Shown here piece after piece: positions 47,956 to 57,052 of a stretch of DNA of 64,000 nucleotides. The first letter of the stretch is position 1, and every line of letters begins with the position of its first letter. The stretch is from Subtercola frigoramans. Lineage in GTDB: Bacteria > Actinomycetota > Actinomycetes > Actinomycetales > Microbacteriaceae. The position numbers and the translations under genes are program-made. The stretch covers positions 1,054,001-1,118,000 of the forward strand of contig NZ_JAFBBU010000001.1 of assembly GCF_016907385.1 (NCBI RefSeq), in the 5' to 3' direction. Below the pieces are notes generated by a model. That model was not told where the DNA came from, made no database searches, and was given only the letters and a program-made list of their open reading frames with translations.

Positions 47956-49007
47956 CTGAATCGCGGCTCTTCTCCCAGGGCCCGTTCAAGACGGCGTTCG
48001 TTGCAACTCTCGGTGTCCTCCTCGCGCTGCTGCTGGGTTCGGCCGCCGTCTCGCTGAGCACGGCGTTCACGCTGATCTTCCTCTCGCTCTTCGTCTGTCT
48101 CGGGCTCTACCCAGTGGTGCAGAAGCTCGAGAGGCGAAAGTTCTCGCGGACGGGCGCGGTCTTCACCGTTCTCGGCGCCTTCGTCGTCATCGTCGGCCTG
48201 CTCGCCTGGCTGATCCTGCCGATCGTGGTGGAGCAGGCCACGAAGCTCGTGACCTATCTGCCCAGCGGCATCGACCAGATCGAGCACCAGGCGTGGTTCG
48301 AGAGCGTGAATGGGGCTTTCGGCGGCTCCCTCACACCGGGCATCGACTGGCTGACCCAGGCTGTCGCCGACCCGAATGTCTGGCTCGCTGTCGGGGGCGG
48401 GGCGCTTCGCGTGGGAGCGGGCATCCTGAACGGAGTGTTCGGCACCGTGTTCGTCGTGGTGCTCACGCTCTACTTCGTGGCGAGCCTCGAGACGATCAAG
48501 GCGGCGGCCTACTCGCTGGTCCCGGCGTCGAAGCGCGACGGGTTCATCGACCTCTCGGAGACGATCGCAGCGTCGGTCGGCAAGTATCTCGGCGGCATGG
48601 TCATCCTGGCGGCGATGAACGCGGTCTTCACCTTCATTCTGCTGACGGCGTGCGGAGTCGCCTATGCCCCTGTGCTCGCAGCGCTCGCATTCCCCATCAC
48701 CCTGATTCCGCTCGTCGGCCCAGTTATCAACCTCATTCTCATCACCTTCGTGTCGTTGTTCACCTCCCCGGGTGCCGCCCTCATCGTCTTTCTCGTGATG
48801 CTCGTCTACGTGCAGGTCGAGTCGTACGTTCTCACTCCACGCATCGTCGGCAAGGCCATCAGCATTCCGGGCTCACTCGTGCTGATCGGCGCGCTCATCG
48901 GCGGAACCCTGCTCGGCCTGATCGGCGCGCTCATCGCGTGCCCGGTGAGTGCCTCGCTGTTGCTCATCATGAAGAAGGTCGTCGTACCGGCCCAGAACAC
49001 CCGTTAG
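47952..49007 (+). CDS. AI-2E family transporter-like membrane protein
   Basis: 351 aa with about eight hydrophobic segments in the pattern of the AI-2E/YdiK/PerM (TqsA-like) family. Near residue 300 the stretch YVLTPRIVGKAISIPGSLVLIGALIG is diagnostic. Known members export AI-2 or act as Na+/H+ antiporters; the substrate is open. It is coupled to pepA (GTGA overlap) and leads into cls, 8 bases downstream. Confidence 0.85.
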   Translation: MTESRLFSQGPFKTAFVATLGVLLALLLGSAAVSLSTAFTLIFLSLFVCLGLYPVVQKLERRKFSRTGAVFTVLGAFVVIVGLLAWLILPIVVEQATKLVTYLPSGIDQIEHQAWFESVNGAFGGSLTPGIDWLTQAVADPNVWLAVGGGALRVGAGILNGVFGTVFVVVLTLYFVASLETIKAAAYSLVPASKRDGFIDLSETIAASVGKYLGGMVILAAMNAVFTFILLTACGVAYAPVLAALAFPITLIPLVGPVINLILITFVSLFTSPGAALIVFLVMLVYVQVESYVLTPRIVGKAISIPGSLVLIGALIGGTLLGLIGALIACPVSASLLLIMKKVVVPAQNTR

Positions 49008-49015
49008 GCGAAACG

Positions 49016-50470
49016 ATGCAAGAAGTCGAGACCGTCACCCTGCTCCTGGTGCTGGCGCACGTCGTCATCGGGTTCACAGCCACTGTTCTGGTGTCGGCGA
49101 ACCGCAGGCCCTCTGCTGCCATCGCCTGGGTGCTCACCATCATCTTCATCCCCTTCGCGGGCGCGTTCGTGTTCTTCCTCATCGGGTTCGGGCGCCTGCC
49201 CGCTGGCCGCCGGGCGAAGCAGCGTGAGGTGAACGAACTCATGCTTGCGCGCACCGTGGGGCTCTCGCAGCTCAGTCACCGAAACGAGTGGCCCGAGTGG
49301 CTGGAGTCTGCCGCACGGCTGAACCTCAACCTTGGTGCCCTGCCGATGGTCGGCGGCAATCGTGCAGAGCTGCTGCCCGACTACCAGGGCTCGATCGACC
49401 GGATGATCAAAGCCATCGACACCGCGACCGAGTACGTGCACGTGCAGTTCTACATCCTGGTGCTCGACGACACGACGGCCTCGTTCTTCGCCGCGCTTCG
49501 CCGAGCACGCGCGCGAGGAGTCGTCGTGCGCGTTCTCTCCGACCACGTCTCCGGTTTCCTGCTGCCGCGCCGCAAGGAGACCCTTGCCGCGTTCAGCGAC
49601 ATGGGCGCCGAATGGAGGGCGATGCTGCCGCTTCGGCCGCTGAAGGGGCAATGGCAACGACCCGACCTCCGCAACCACCGCAAGCTGGTCGTGGTCGACG
49701 GCAGGATTGGTTTCACCGGCTCGCAGAATCTCATCGATTCGACATACCTGAAGAAGAAGAACATCGCCAGGGGCCTGCACTGGCATGAGCTGATGATGAG
49801 CCTCGAAGGCCCGGCCGTGCGTGAGCTCGACGCCGTCTTCGTCTCCGATTGGTACAGCGAGACCGACGAGTTGCTCGCACTCGACACAAGCCCGGTCATC
49901 CTCGGTGCGGCCCCTGACCTTCTCGACGCCCAGGTGCTGCCGAGCGGCCCCAGTTTCGAGAACGACAACAACCTCAAGCTCTATGTGCTCCTCATCCAGA
50001 ATGCCCGCAAGCGTGTGAGCATCACGAGCCCCTACTTCGTTCCGGAGGAGTCGACCCTCCTGGCCATGATCACCGCGGCGTCGAGAGGGCTCGAGGTCGA
50101 ACTCTTCGTCTCGGCGATCGGAGACCAGACGCTCGTCTACCACGCCCAGCGCTCGTACTACGAAGCCCTGCTTCGCGCCGGAGTCTCGATCTACCTGTAT
50201 CGCGCACCAACCGTTCTTCACTCGAAGCACTTCTCCATCGACGACGATGTGGCGGTCGTGGGCTCGAGCAACATGGACATCCGGTCGTTCAGCCTCAACA
50301 TGGAGGTCTCGGTGCTCGTGCAGGGCCGCGAGTTCGTGGATCGCCTGCGCGCCGTTGAAGACGACTACCGTGCCAACAGCGACCGACTCGACCTCGAAAC
50401 GTGGCTGAAGCGGCCCCTGGGCCAGAAGATCAGCGACAATCTGGCCCGCCTGACGTCCTCGCTGCAGTAG
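49016..50470 (+). CDS. cls: Cardiolipin synthase
   Basis: 484 aa phospholipase-D-superfamily enzyme. Two N-terminal helices (about 5-60) anchor it to the membrane. Two HKD motifs follow: NHRKLVVVDGRIGFTGSQN and HSKHFSIDDDVAVVGSSNMD. It condenses phosphatidylglycerol (or CDP-diacylglycerol) to cardiolipin. The ATG at 49016 lies 8 bases after the preceding stop; the long in-frame extension upstream is inside the previous gene and is not coding. Confidence 0.93.
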   Translation: MQEVETVTLLLVLAHVVIGFTATVLVSANRRPSAAIAWVLTIIFIPFAGAFVFFLIGFGRLPAGRRAKQREVNELMLARTVGLSQLSHRNEWPEWLESAARLNLNLGALPMVGGNRAELLPDYQGSIDRMIKAIDTATEYVHVQFYILVLDDTTASFFAALRRARARGVVVRVLSDHVSGFLLPRRKETLAAFSDMGAEWRAMLPLRPLKGQWQRPDLRNHRKLVVVDGRIGFTGSQNLIDSTYLKKKNIARGLHWHELMMSLEGPAVRELDAVFVSDWYSETDELLALDTSPVILGAAPDLLDAQVLPSGPSFENDNNLKLYVLLIQNARKRVSITSPYFVPEESTLLAMITAASRGLEVELFVSAIGDQTLVYHAQRSYYEALLRAGVSIYLYRAPTVLHSKHFSIDDDVAVVGSSNMDIRSFSLNMEVSVLVQGREFVDRLRAVEDDYRANSDRLDLETWLKRPLGQKISDNLARLTSSLQ

Positions 50471-50564
50471 ACAGCGAATTTCCTGTCACAGATCCGGATG
50501 CCCGGGGCGCTGCCGATTTCGTAACAAGGGGATTCAGCCGCCCAGAGCCTGAAAGAATTGTCGT

Positions 50565-51578
50565 GTGATCTCCTTACCCGTTCTCGACCTCTCCCGACTA
50601 GACCAAGGCCCTGCTGAAGCGCAGGCCTTTCGCGATGAGCTGCGGGAGGTGACACACACTGTCGGCTTCTTCTATCTCACCGGCCACGGGGTACCCTCGG
50701 CCCTGATCGACGAACTGATTGCGGTCTCGCGACGTTTCTTCGACCTTCCAGAGGAGCAGAAGCTCGCCATCGAGAACGTACACAGCCCCCAATTCCGCGG
50801 CTACACGAGGGTGGGCGGCGAACTGACCGCCGGTGGGGTCGACTGGCGGGAGCAGATCGACATCGGCATCGATCGCGAGGCGGTCACAGATCCCGCTGCG
50901 GACGACTACTGGCGCCTGGAGGGCCCGAACCTGTGGCCCGAGCAGCTGCCCGAGCTCCGCGAGGTGGTCGACCGCTGGACAAGCGAGCTCAACGCCGTCG
51001 CGATGCGACTCATGCGTGCGTGGGCGCTCGCGCTGGGTTCGCCCGAGAGCGTTTTCGACGAAGCGTTTGCCGATCATCCATTCTCCTTGCTGAAGATCGT
51101 GCGCTACCCCGGCGAGTCGACGGATACGCCCAAACAGGGTGTCGGCTCGCATCGTGATGGGGGAGTGCTCACCCTGTTGATGGTCGAACCGGGCAAGGGC
51201 GGCCTGCAGGTCGAGCACGATGGAGAGTGGATCGAGGCGCCCCCTATGCCGGGTGCGTTCGTGGTCAACATTGGCGAGATGCTGGAGCTCGCAACGGGCG
51301 GTTACCTCAAGGCCACACTGCACCGGGTCGAGTCGCCGAAGGTCGGGTCGGAGCGGATTTCGATCCCGTTCTTCTTCAACCCCGCGCTTGACACGGTGAT
51401 GCCGAGGCTCGAACTGCCGGCCGAACTCGCCGCCGAGGCCCGGGGCCTCTCGGTCGACCCGAACGACAGCCCGATTCTCGAGACCTACGGGGAGAATGCG
51501 CTGCGGTATCGCCTGCGCGCACACCCGAACGTGGTCGAAATCCACCACGCCGACCTGCTGCAGCGTGCGGCTCGCTAA
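50565..51578 (+). CDS. Isopenicillin-N-synthase-like 2OG-Fe(II) dioxygenase
   Basis: 337 aa. The N-terminal DIOX_N domain (LPVLDLSRLDQG, FFYLTGHGVP, FRGYTRVGGE) and the catalytic 2OG-Fe(II) domain with HRDGGVLTLLM (Fe His and Asp), LHRVESPKVGSERISIPFFFNP (Fe His, 2OG Arg) match the isopenicillin-N-synthase-like family. Bacterial members oxidise small molecules of unknown identity; this is not evidence of penicillin synthesis. The GTG start has an AAGAAT motif six bases upstream and may be leaderless. Confidence 0.88.
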   Translation: MISLPVLDLSRLDQGPAEAQAFRDELREVTHTVGFFYLTGHGVPSALIDELIAVSRRFFDLPEEQKLAIENVHSPQFRGYTRVGGELTAGGVDWREQIDIGIDREAVTDPAADDYWRLEGPNLWPEQLPELREVVDRWTSELNAVAMRLMRAWALALGSPESVFDEAFADHPFSLLKIVRYPGESTDTPKQGVGSHRDGGVLTLLMVEPGKGGLQVEHDGEWIEAPPMPGAFVVNIGEMLELATGGYLKATLHRVESPKVGSERISIPFFFNPALDTVMPRLELPAELAAEARGLSVDPNDSPILETYGENALRYRLRAHPNVVEIHHADLLQRAAR

Positions 51579-51581
51579 GGT
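51576..51581 (+). promoter_or_regulatory. -10 element of leaderless rhodanese gene
   Basis: TAAGGT ends six bases before the ATG at 51588 and overlaps the stop codon of the dioxygenase gene. No Shine-Dalgarno sequence is visible. Confidence 0.45.
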
Positions 51582-51587
51582 GGGCTC

Positions 51588-51884
51588 ATGAACGAGATAA
51601 CGGTGACTCAACTCTCAGAGCTTCAGGGCGTGACCCTGATCGACGTGCGTGAACCCGACGAGTACGCCGCAGTGCGCGTACCGGGTGCGATCAACATTCC
51701 GCTGGGCACGATTGCCGACGCGAAGCTCCCCGAGGGCGAGCTCTACGTGATCTGCCAGCTGGGTGGCCGGAGCGCCAAGGCGACCGAGTACCTGAGTGGA
51801 GCCGGGGTGACAGCGACGAATATCGCCGGTGGCACGGCGGCCTGGGTGCAGGCCGGGTTGCCGACCGATTCCGGTACTGATTGA
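51588..51884 (+). CDS. Single-domain rhodanese
   Basis: 98 aa. VTLIDVREPDEYAAVRVPGAINIPLG and the active-site loop ICQLGGRSAKA identify a rhodanese, with a Cys nucleophile for sulfur transfer. Active-site loop length fits the sulfurtransferase type. It follows the dioxygenase after 9 bases, with its own predicted leaderless start, so it need not be cotranscribed. Confidence 0.87.
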   Translation: MNEITVTQLSELQGVTLIDVREPDEYAAVRVPGAINIPLGTIADAKLPEGELYVICQLGGRSAKATEYLSGAGVTATNIAGGTAAWVQAGLPTDSGTD

Positions 51885-51915
51885 AGCATCGATGAGGGCG
51901 GTCATGTTCCGCTGG

Positions 51916-51953
51916 GTGGGGCCGGGTCGCTCTCGTGCGACGACCGGCCCCAC
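51916..51953. terminator. Bidirectional terminator between rhodanese and ycnI genes
   Basis: A perfect 10-bp stem, GTGGGGCCGG (51916-51925) and CCGGCCCCAC (51944-51953), extended inward by TCG/CGA, is followed by TTGCTTT on the plus side. It sits between convergent genes. Confidence 0.75.
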
Positions 51954-51985
51954 TTGCTTTCCCTGCTTTATGTGGGCCCCTCGGT

Positions 51986-52729
51986 CTAGTTCTTTGTCGA
52001 ACCATTCCTGCGGGTGAAAGCCAGCACCGAGATCACCAGGGCGACTGCACCGAGGGCGAGCGCGCCAAGACCGAGTCCGACCGCCAGTGATGTCGACCCT
52101 GAATTCGATTCGGAGCTCGACGTCGCCGCCGAGTCGGCCGTCTGGGTTGCAGAGACCGTGGTTCCGGTGGCACCAGCTTCGACTGGTGGCGCGTCGTTCA
52201 CGTAGAGCGTCGGCGCGGGGTCTTCCGGCTCGGCGCCTGAAGCAGGCGTCGGGTTCACCCAGTTCGAGAGGGTGCCGTCAGAGTACGTCTGGTGCGTCGG
52301 CAACACGATGCTGCCGGTGTCGGGGATCGGACCGACGGAGATGGCGAAAAGCTGGAACTGGCCGGGCGCGATTCCCGCTCCGGCATCGGCCGTCCAGGTG
52401 ATTTTCGTCGGGGCCTCGGTGACGGTACCGTCGTCGGTCTTCACCGGTGTCGCAAGCGTGCTCTGCACCACCTCGGTGCTCCATCCGGGTACCGGCTGGT
52501 AGGAGACACTGCCGAACGGGGTGTCGGTGGGCAGGTCGATCTCGAGCTTCGTCGTGCTCGCTGTTGCTGATTCATTGGGCACCTTGAAGGTGAGAGTGGA
52601 GTAGTCGCCCGCCGTTGCCTGGCCGGGGTCGACGTGCACGTGGGCGCTCGCTGCAAGCGGGGTCGCGAGGGCGAGAAAGGCGGTCAGGCAGACGGCAAGG
52701 CCGGCGCGACGGAAAGTGCTGTTGTTCAT
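51986..52729 (-). CDS. YcnI-family (DUF1775) secreted copper-binding-like protein
   Basis: 247 aa. A signal peptide ends at SAHVHVDP, so the mature N-terminus is His with a second His, as in the YcnI copper site. The DUF1775 domain runs to about residue 150, a Thr/Ser/Pro linker follows, and a C-terminal helix plus RRNGSTKN anchors it. YcnI proteins are usually next to CopC/CopD; none is visible here. The ATG at 52729 has AAGGAACATC upstream. Copper binding is inferred from the family. Confidence 0.87.
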   Translation of the reverse strand: MNNSTFRRAGLAVCLTAFLALATPLAASAHVHVDPGQATAGDYSTLTFKVPNESATASTTKLEIDLPTDTPFGSVSYQPVPGWSTEVVQSTLATPVKTDDGTVTEAPTKITWTADAGAGIAPGQFQLFAISVGPIPDTGSIVLPTHQTYSDGTLSNWVNPTPASGAEPEDPAPTLYVNDAPPVEAGATGTTVSATQTADSAATSSSESNSGSTSLAVGLGLGALALGAVALVISVLAFTRRNGSTKN

Positions 52730-52946
52730 GATGTTCCTTGCTGTGTGAGTCGTCGCGCTTGAGCGAGCGCCGACAGGCACACGGGGATCGAGGGGGGAGT
52801 GGGTGGGTCGGGACGTGGGCTGCAGGCATCACGGAACCACCACCTGCGGTGGGGTCAGTGCGCAGCCCAAGCTCGCGTGCGCGACTCCATCGAGAAGCTC
52901 GGGTCGTGGTGCTCCCGGCTGGGGTTGCCAGGAACGACGACGCGTT

Positions 52947-53582
52947 CTACTGAGCCGCGAAGAAGGGAGCGGGCGGACCCCTGTGGCGCAGCGAACCGAG
53001 ATAGATACCGAGATCGCGCAGGTGCGACGAGTCAGGCTCGGCTCCGGCGACGTACGGTGACACTGCTGGGACAGGTTGCAGGAAGGGGAGTGTCGTCACC
53101 GCGCGCAGGCGGAGTGCGGCGGTGGACCACAGAACGCGAATGGCAGATTCGCCCCGGGCGAGCGCGATCACAGTGATCACGGCAGCGATGGCGTGCGCCG
53201 CCCACATCCACGAGCATCCTTGCATGAGGGCATCAGCGGCGCCCTGAGAACTGCTGGCAATGCCTGCAGCACCGGAATCACTTGCGACCGAGAGCATGCC
53301 GTGGTGGCCCCGCTGGGTCAGAGACAGATCTGATGATGCGCCCAGGCTGAACACGAGGTGAAAGCCGAGCTGGCTGAGGCCGACAGCAATACTCAGCCGC
53401 AGCGTCGACAGCGACCGGCCCGCCAGCGCAACGCAGACGAGCGTGGCGAATGCCAGTCCAAGGGCGAGCCCGACGATGCCGGGAGCTGAACCGCCGACGG
53501 CGACATGCGAGAAGGCGGCGACGAACGTAGCGACACAGGCGGCAATGAGCCCGCGAACGGTTCGTGCCGCCCTGCTGCTCAT
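52947..53582 (-). CDS. Conserved membrane protein upstream of ycnI
   Basis: 211 aa with about five hydrophobic segments and no recognised domain; conserved His/Met residues in a segment (HLVFSLGASSD, QRGHHGMLS, LMQGCSWMWAAHA) could bind a metal, but this is speculation. It is oriented as if cotranscribed with ycnI, with a 217-base gap (52730-52946) in which I see no gene. The ATG at 53582 has AAAGGTGTGAC upstream. Confidence 0.6.
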   Translation of the reverse strand: MSSRAARTVRGLIAACVATFVAAFSHVAVGGSAPGIVGLALGLAFATLVCVALAGRSLSTLRLSIAVGLSQLGFHLVFSLGASSDLSLTQRGHHGMLSVASDSGAAGIASSSQGAADALMQGCSWMWAAHAIAAVITVIALARGESAIRVLWSTAALRLRAVTTLPFLQPVPAVSPYVAGAEPDSSHLRDLGIYLGSLRHRGPPAPFFAAQ

Positions 53583-53688
53583 GTCACACCTTTGCACGCT
53601 CTGCACCCCAGCCTGCTCCGCTCGTGAGAGGAGCGGTTGGCCCGGGGCCACATCTCTCCAATGCTAGTTCGCTGTCCCGTAATGACGA

Positions 53689-53755
53689 ATTCGGCACCCT
53701 CGATCGGCAACCGTGCGTAATGCAGCGGTCGGAAGATGCGAGGAGAGTGCCGAAT
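53689..53755. terminator. Long hairpin downstream of araA
   Basis: ATTCGGCAC-CCTCG (53689-53702) pairs with CGAGGAGAGTGCCGAAT (53739-53755) with small bulges, and an inner hairpin pairs CCG with CGG. It lies 23 bases past the araA stop on the minus strand. Confidence 0.55.
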
Positions 53756-53777
53756 CCGGGAGTGTGGATGGAGGTGT

Positions 53778-55295
53778 CTAGAGCCCCTGCGCGAGACGGT
53801 AGTAGGCCTGGTTCCAGCGAACCTCGTTGGAGAAGGCCTTGAGGGTGGTGTCCTTGTCGATGGTGAGTAGTTCGGTCTTCGCGATGGCGGCGAAATCCTC
53901 GAACACCTCGATGCCGATCGCCGTCGACATCACCGTGTGGTGAGCCGCGCCAGCGGTGAGCCACGCTGCAGCAGACGTTGCGAAGTCGGGTGCCGGGCGC
54001 CAGACGGCACGGCCGACGGGCAGGTTCGGCAGGGGTGCGCGCGGCTCGACGACCTCGACGACGTTGGCGACCAGGCGAAAGCGGTCACGCATGTCACTCA
54101 TGGCGACGACGACCGCCGGCCCGGGGTCGGCGGTGAATACCAGGCGCACCGGGTCGTCTTTGCCACCGATGCCGAGCGGGTGGATCTCGAGGGTCGGCTT
54201 CGCAGAGGTGAGGGAGGGGCTGACCTCGAGCATGTGTGCTCCGAGAATCGTTTCAGCGCCCTCGACGAGGTCGTAGGTGTAGTCCTCCATGAGGCTCGCG
54301 CCGCCGGGAAGGCCGGCGCCCATGACGTTCGCTGCACGAACGAGGATCGCGGTCTTCCAGTCACCCTCTGCACCGAAGCCATAGCCCTCGGCCATCAGAC
54401 GCTGCACGGCAAGGCCTGGCAGCTGTTTGAGCGAGCCGAGGTCTTCGAAACTCGTGGTGAATGCGCCGAAACCGCCTTCTTCGAGGAAGGAGCGCAGGCC
54501 GATCTCGATCGCGGCACCGTCTCGCAGTGACTGGTGACGGTCGCCGCCCGTGCGCAGTTCCGGAACAACGTCGTAGAGCTCTTCGAACTCGGCGACGAGG
54601 GCGTCGACGGCGGCGTCACTGGCTGCATCGACGGCGGCGGCAAGATCGTTCACACCCCAGGTGTTGACCTGAACGCCGAAGCGGATCTCCGCCTCCGTCT
54701 TGTCGCCCTCGGTGACGGCGACGTAGCGCATGTTGTCGCCGAATCGAGCGAGCTTGAGGGTCTTGACGGCCTGCCACCCGGCGGCGGCTCGCGACCAGTC
54801 CGCGATCTGGGCCTGCACGCGGGGGTGAGAGGCGTGGCCGACGACCGTCTTGCGCGCAACACCGAGACGGGTCTGGATGTACCCGAACTCACGGTCGCCG
54901 TGGGCCGCCTGGTTGAGGTTCATGAAGTCGAAGTCGATGTCGGCGTAGGGCAACTCGACGTTGGCCTGCGTGTGCAGGTGCAACAGTGGTTTCTGAAGCG
55001 CTTCGAGCCCGCCGATCCACATCTTCGCCGGGCTGAAGGTGTGCATCCAGGCGATGACGCCGATGACCGTGTCGTCGGCGTTGACGTCGAGAGCGGCGCG
55101 GCGGATGGACTCCGCGTCTTTCAGTACCGGCTTCCAGACGATCTTCACCGGAATGGTGTCGGTGCCGCCGAGGGTCTGGACGATCTGCTGCGACTGTTCC
55201 GCGACCTGGCGGAGGGTCTCCTCGCCGTAGAGGTTCTGGCTGCCGGTGAAGAACCAGATCTCGTACGGGGCGAGGGATGATTCGAGTGTGCTCAT
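53778..55295 (-). CDS. araA: L-arabinose isomerase
   Basis: Converts L-arabinose to L-ribulose. At 505 aa it is full length; the N-terminus [20 protein letters not shown] and [18 protein letters not shown], the metal-binding Glu/His positions in [25 protein letters not shown] and GAHMLEVSP are typical. The start has AGGATC upstream. It follows araB after 35 bases in one transcript. The next enzyme, L-ribulose-5-phosphate 4-epimerase, is absent from the window. Confidence 0.95.
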   Translation of the reverse strand: MSTLESSLAPYEIWFFTGSQNLYGEETLRQVAEQSQQIVQTLGGTDTIPVKIVWKPVLKDAESIRRAALDVNADDTVIGVIAWMHTFSPAKMWIGGLEALQKPLLHLHTQANVELPYADIDFDFMNLNQAAHGDREFGYIQTRLGVARKTVVGHASHPRVQAQIADWSRAAAGWQAVKTLKLARFGDNMRYVAVTEGDKTEAEIRFGVQVNTWGVNDLAAAVDAASDAAVDALVAEFEELYDVVPELRTGGDRHQSLRDGAAIEIGLRSFLEEGGFGAFTTSFEDLGSLKQLPGLAVQRLMAEGYGFGAEGDWKTAILVRAANVMGAGLPGGASLMEDYTYDLVEGAETILGAHMLEVSPSLTSAKPTLEIHPLGIGGKDDPVRLVFTADPGPAVVVAMSDMRDRFRLVANVVEVVEPRAPLPNLPVGRAVWRPAPDFATSAAAWLTAGAAHHTVMSTAIGIEVFEDFAAIAKTELLTIDKDTTLKAFSNEVRWNQAYYRLAQGL

Positions 55296-55330
55296 GGGGG
55301 ATCCTGTCTGGTCTGGTCTGGAGAAGTGCG

Positions 55331-56977
55331 TCAGTGGTGTGAGAGGGCGTCGACAGCTGATCGCTCCACGTCGAGACCCGCTTCATAGCGGTCGAGATAG
55401 CTGGCGAAACCGGCGACATCGCCTGGGTCAGGGATGACCGTCTGGAAGGCTGCATCGGCGAAGACCCGGTCGCGCAGATAGCCGTGGAGGCCCTGGCCCG
55501 AGGGGGCGACTGCGACATAGGAGGCCAGGATCGCCATTCCCCAGGCGCCACCCTCTGACGCGGTCTCGGTGACGGTGACCTGTGCGTCGAGCGCGCCGGC
55601 GAGGAATCTCTGGGCCACGCCGAGGGTCCGGAACATGCCACCGTGCGCGAACATCTCGTCGAGGGCCACTCCCTCGCTGTCCAGAACGCGCATGCCGAGG
55701 CTGAGCGTGCCGAAGACCCCGTAGAGCTGCGCCCGCATGAAGTTGGCGAGGGTGAACTGGCTGTCGGGGCTGCGAACGACAAGCGGCCGGCCCTCGCTGA
55801 GGCCGGCGATCGGTTCACCGGCGAGATAGTTGTAGGCCAGCAGGCCGCCCGCGTCGGCCGCGCCCTCGAGTGCCTCGCTGAACAGCGTCTCATAGACGGC
55901 GTCGGTGGCGAGCGGTGTGCCTGCCGCGGTGGCGAAGCGGCCGAAGAGGCCAGCCCACGCCGCGAGTTCGCTCGCACCGTTGTTGCAGTGCACCATCGCG
56001 ACGGCGTCACCCATCGGTGTGGTGACCAGGTCGAGTTCGTGATGCACCTGCAGGAGGGGGCGCTCCAGCACGACCATTGCGAAGATGCTGGTGCCGGCGC
56101 TGACATTGCCCGTGCGGGGAGCGACAGAGCAGGTGGCGACCATGCCGGTGCCAGCGTCGCCCTCAGGCGGGCAGAACACCGCGCCGGGCAGGAGTACGCC
56201 CGTCGGGTCGAGCAGCGCGGCGCCCGCTGAGGTGAGTGAACCGGCCGGCTGCCCGGCGACCAGCACCACCGGCAGCAGCTCGGCGAGCTTCAGGCCCGGG
56301 GCCTTTTCGGCGACGAGATCGTCGTAGCGCGCCAGGAGGCCCGAGTCGTAGTTCTTCGTCTGCGAGTCGATGGGGAACATGCCCGAGGCGTCGCCGATTC
56401 CGAGCACCGTTCGGTCGGTGAGCTTGCTGTGCACGTAGCCGGCCAGTGTCGTGATGTGACGCACCTGGCCGATGTGCGGTTCGGCGTCGAGCACGGCCTG
56501 GTGCAGGTGCGCGACAGACCAGCGCAGCGGAATGTTCAGCCCGAAGGCGTCGGTGAGCTCGGCCGCGGCAGGGCCGGTTGTGGTGTTGCGCCAGGTTCTG
56601 AAGGGCACGAGCAGCTCGTCGTTCTCATCGAAGACGAGATAGCCGTGCATCATGGCCGAGACCCCGATGGCTCCGAAACCCTGGGGTTGCACGCCGTACT
56701 GGCGACGAACATCCTCGACCAGGTCTGCGTAGGCCGACTGGATGCCCGACCACACGTTCTCGAGCGAGTACGTCCACACGCGGTCGACGAACTCGTTCTC
56801 CCATTCGTGGCTGCCGACAGCGAGCACGACGGAGGCGTCGTCACCGACCAGGCACGCCTTGATACGCGTCGAACCCAACTCGATGCCGAGCGAGGTTCGC
56901 CCGCTTGCGATGGCATCGCGGATCGTGTCGGCGCTGGGGTCTGCTCCCGAGACGGTGGAGATGGAGGACTCGGTCAT
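55331..56977 (-). CDS. araB: Ribulokinase-like FGGY carbohydrate kinase
   Basis: FGGY-family kinase, 548 aa. The N-terminal ATPase segment is [45 protein letters not shown] contributes the sugar site; [17 protein letters not shown] and [19 protein letters not shown] are conserved C-terminally. Position between a LacI regulator and araA argues for L-ribulokinase (L-ribulose to L-ribulose-5-phosphate). The ATG at 56977 lacks a clear ribosome-binding site; an in-frame GTG at 57040 lies in the operator palindrome and is unlikely. Confidence 0.85.
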   Translation of the reverse strand: MTESSISTVSGADPSADTIRDAIASGRTSLGIELGSTRIKACLVGDDASVVLAVGSHEWENEFVDRVWTYSLENVWSGIQSAYADLVEDVRRQYGVQPQGFGAIGVSAMMHGYLVFDENDELLVPFRTWRNTTTGPAAAELTDAFGLNIPLRWSVAHLHQAVLDAEPHIGQVRHITTLAGYVHSKLTDRTVLGIGDASGMFPIDSQTKNYDSGLLARYDDLVAEKAPGLKLAELLPVVLVAGQPAGSLTSAGAALLDPTGVLLPGAVFCPPEGDAGTGMVATCSVAPRTGNVSAGTSIFAMVVLERPLLQVHHELDLVTTPMGDAVAMVHCNNGASELAAWAGLFGRFATAAGTPLATDAVYETLFSEALEGAADAGGLLAYNYLAGEPIAGLSEGRPLVVRSPDSQFTLANFMRAQLYGVFGTLSLGMRVLDSEGVALDEMFAHGGMFRTLGVAQRFLAGALDAQVTVTETASEGGAWGMAILASYVAVAPSGQGLHGYLRDRVFADAAFQTVIPDPGDVAGFASYLDRYEAGLDVERSAVDALSHH

Positions 56978-57026
56978 GGGAGGAACGCCTTCGGCTCTGC
57001 AGGTGTCGGTGGTCGGAGCGGCACTG

Positions 57027-57042
57027 ATGTGATCGATCACAT
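57027..57042. promoter_or_regulatory. LacI-type operator palindrome for araBA
   Basis: A perfect 16-bp palindrome, ATGTGATCGATCACAT, lies between the regulator's stop and araB. The central CG and even length are typical of LacI-family operators. A TAATGT overlapping it on the minus strand may be the araB -10, so binding would block transcription. Confidence 0.7.
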
Positions 57043-57052
57043 TAGGGCCTGT

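Noticed and set aside
48293..49015. N-terminal extension of the cls frame
   Set aside because: It overlaps the AI-2E-type gene in another frame and is Arg-rich shadow sequence; ATG 49016 gives the standard cls length.
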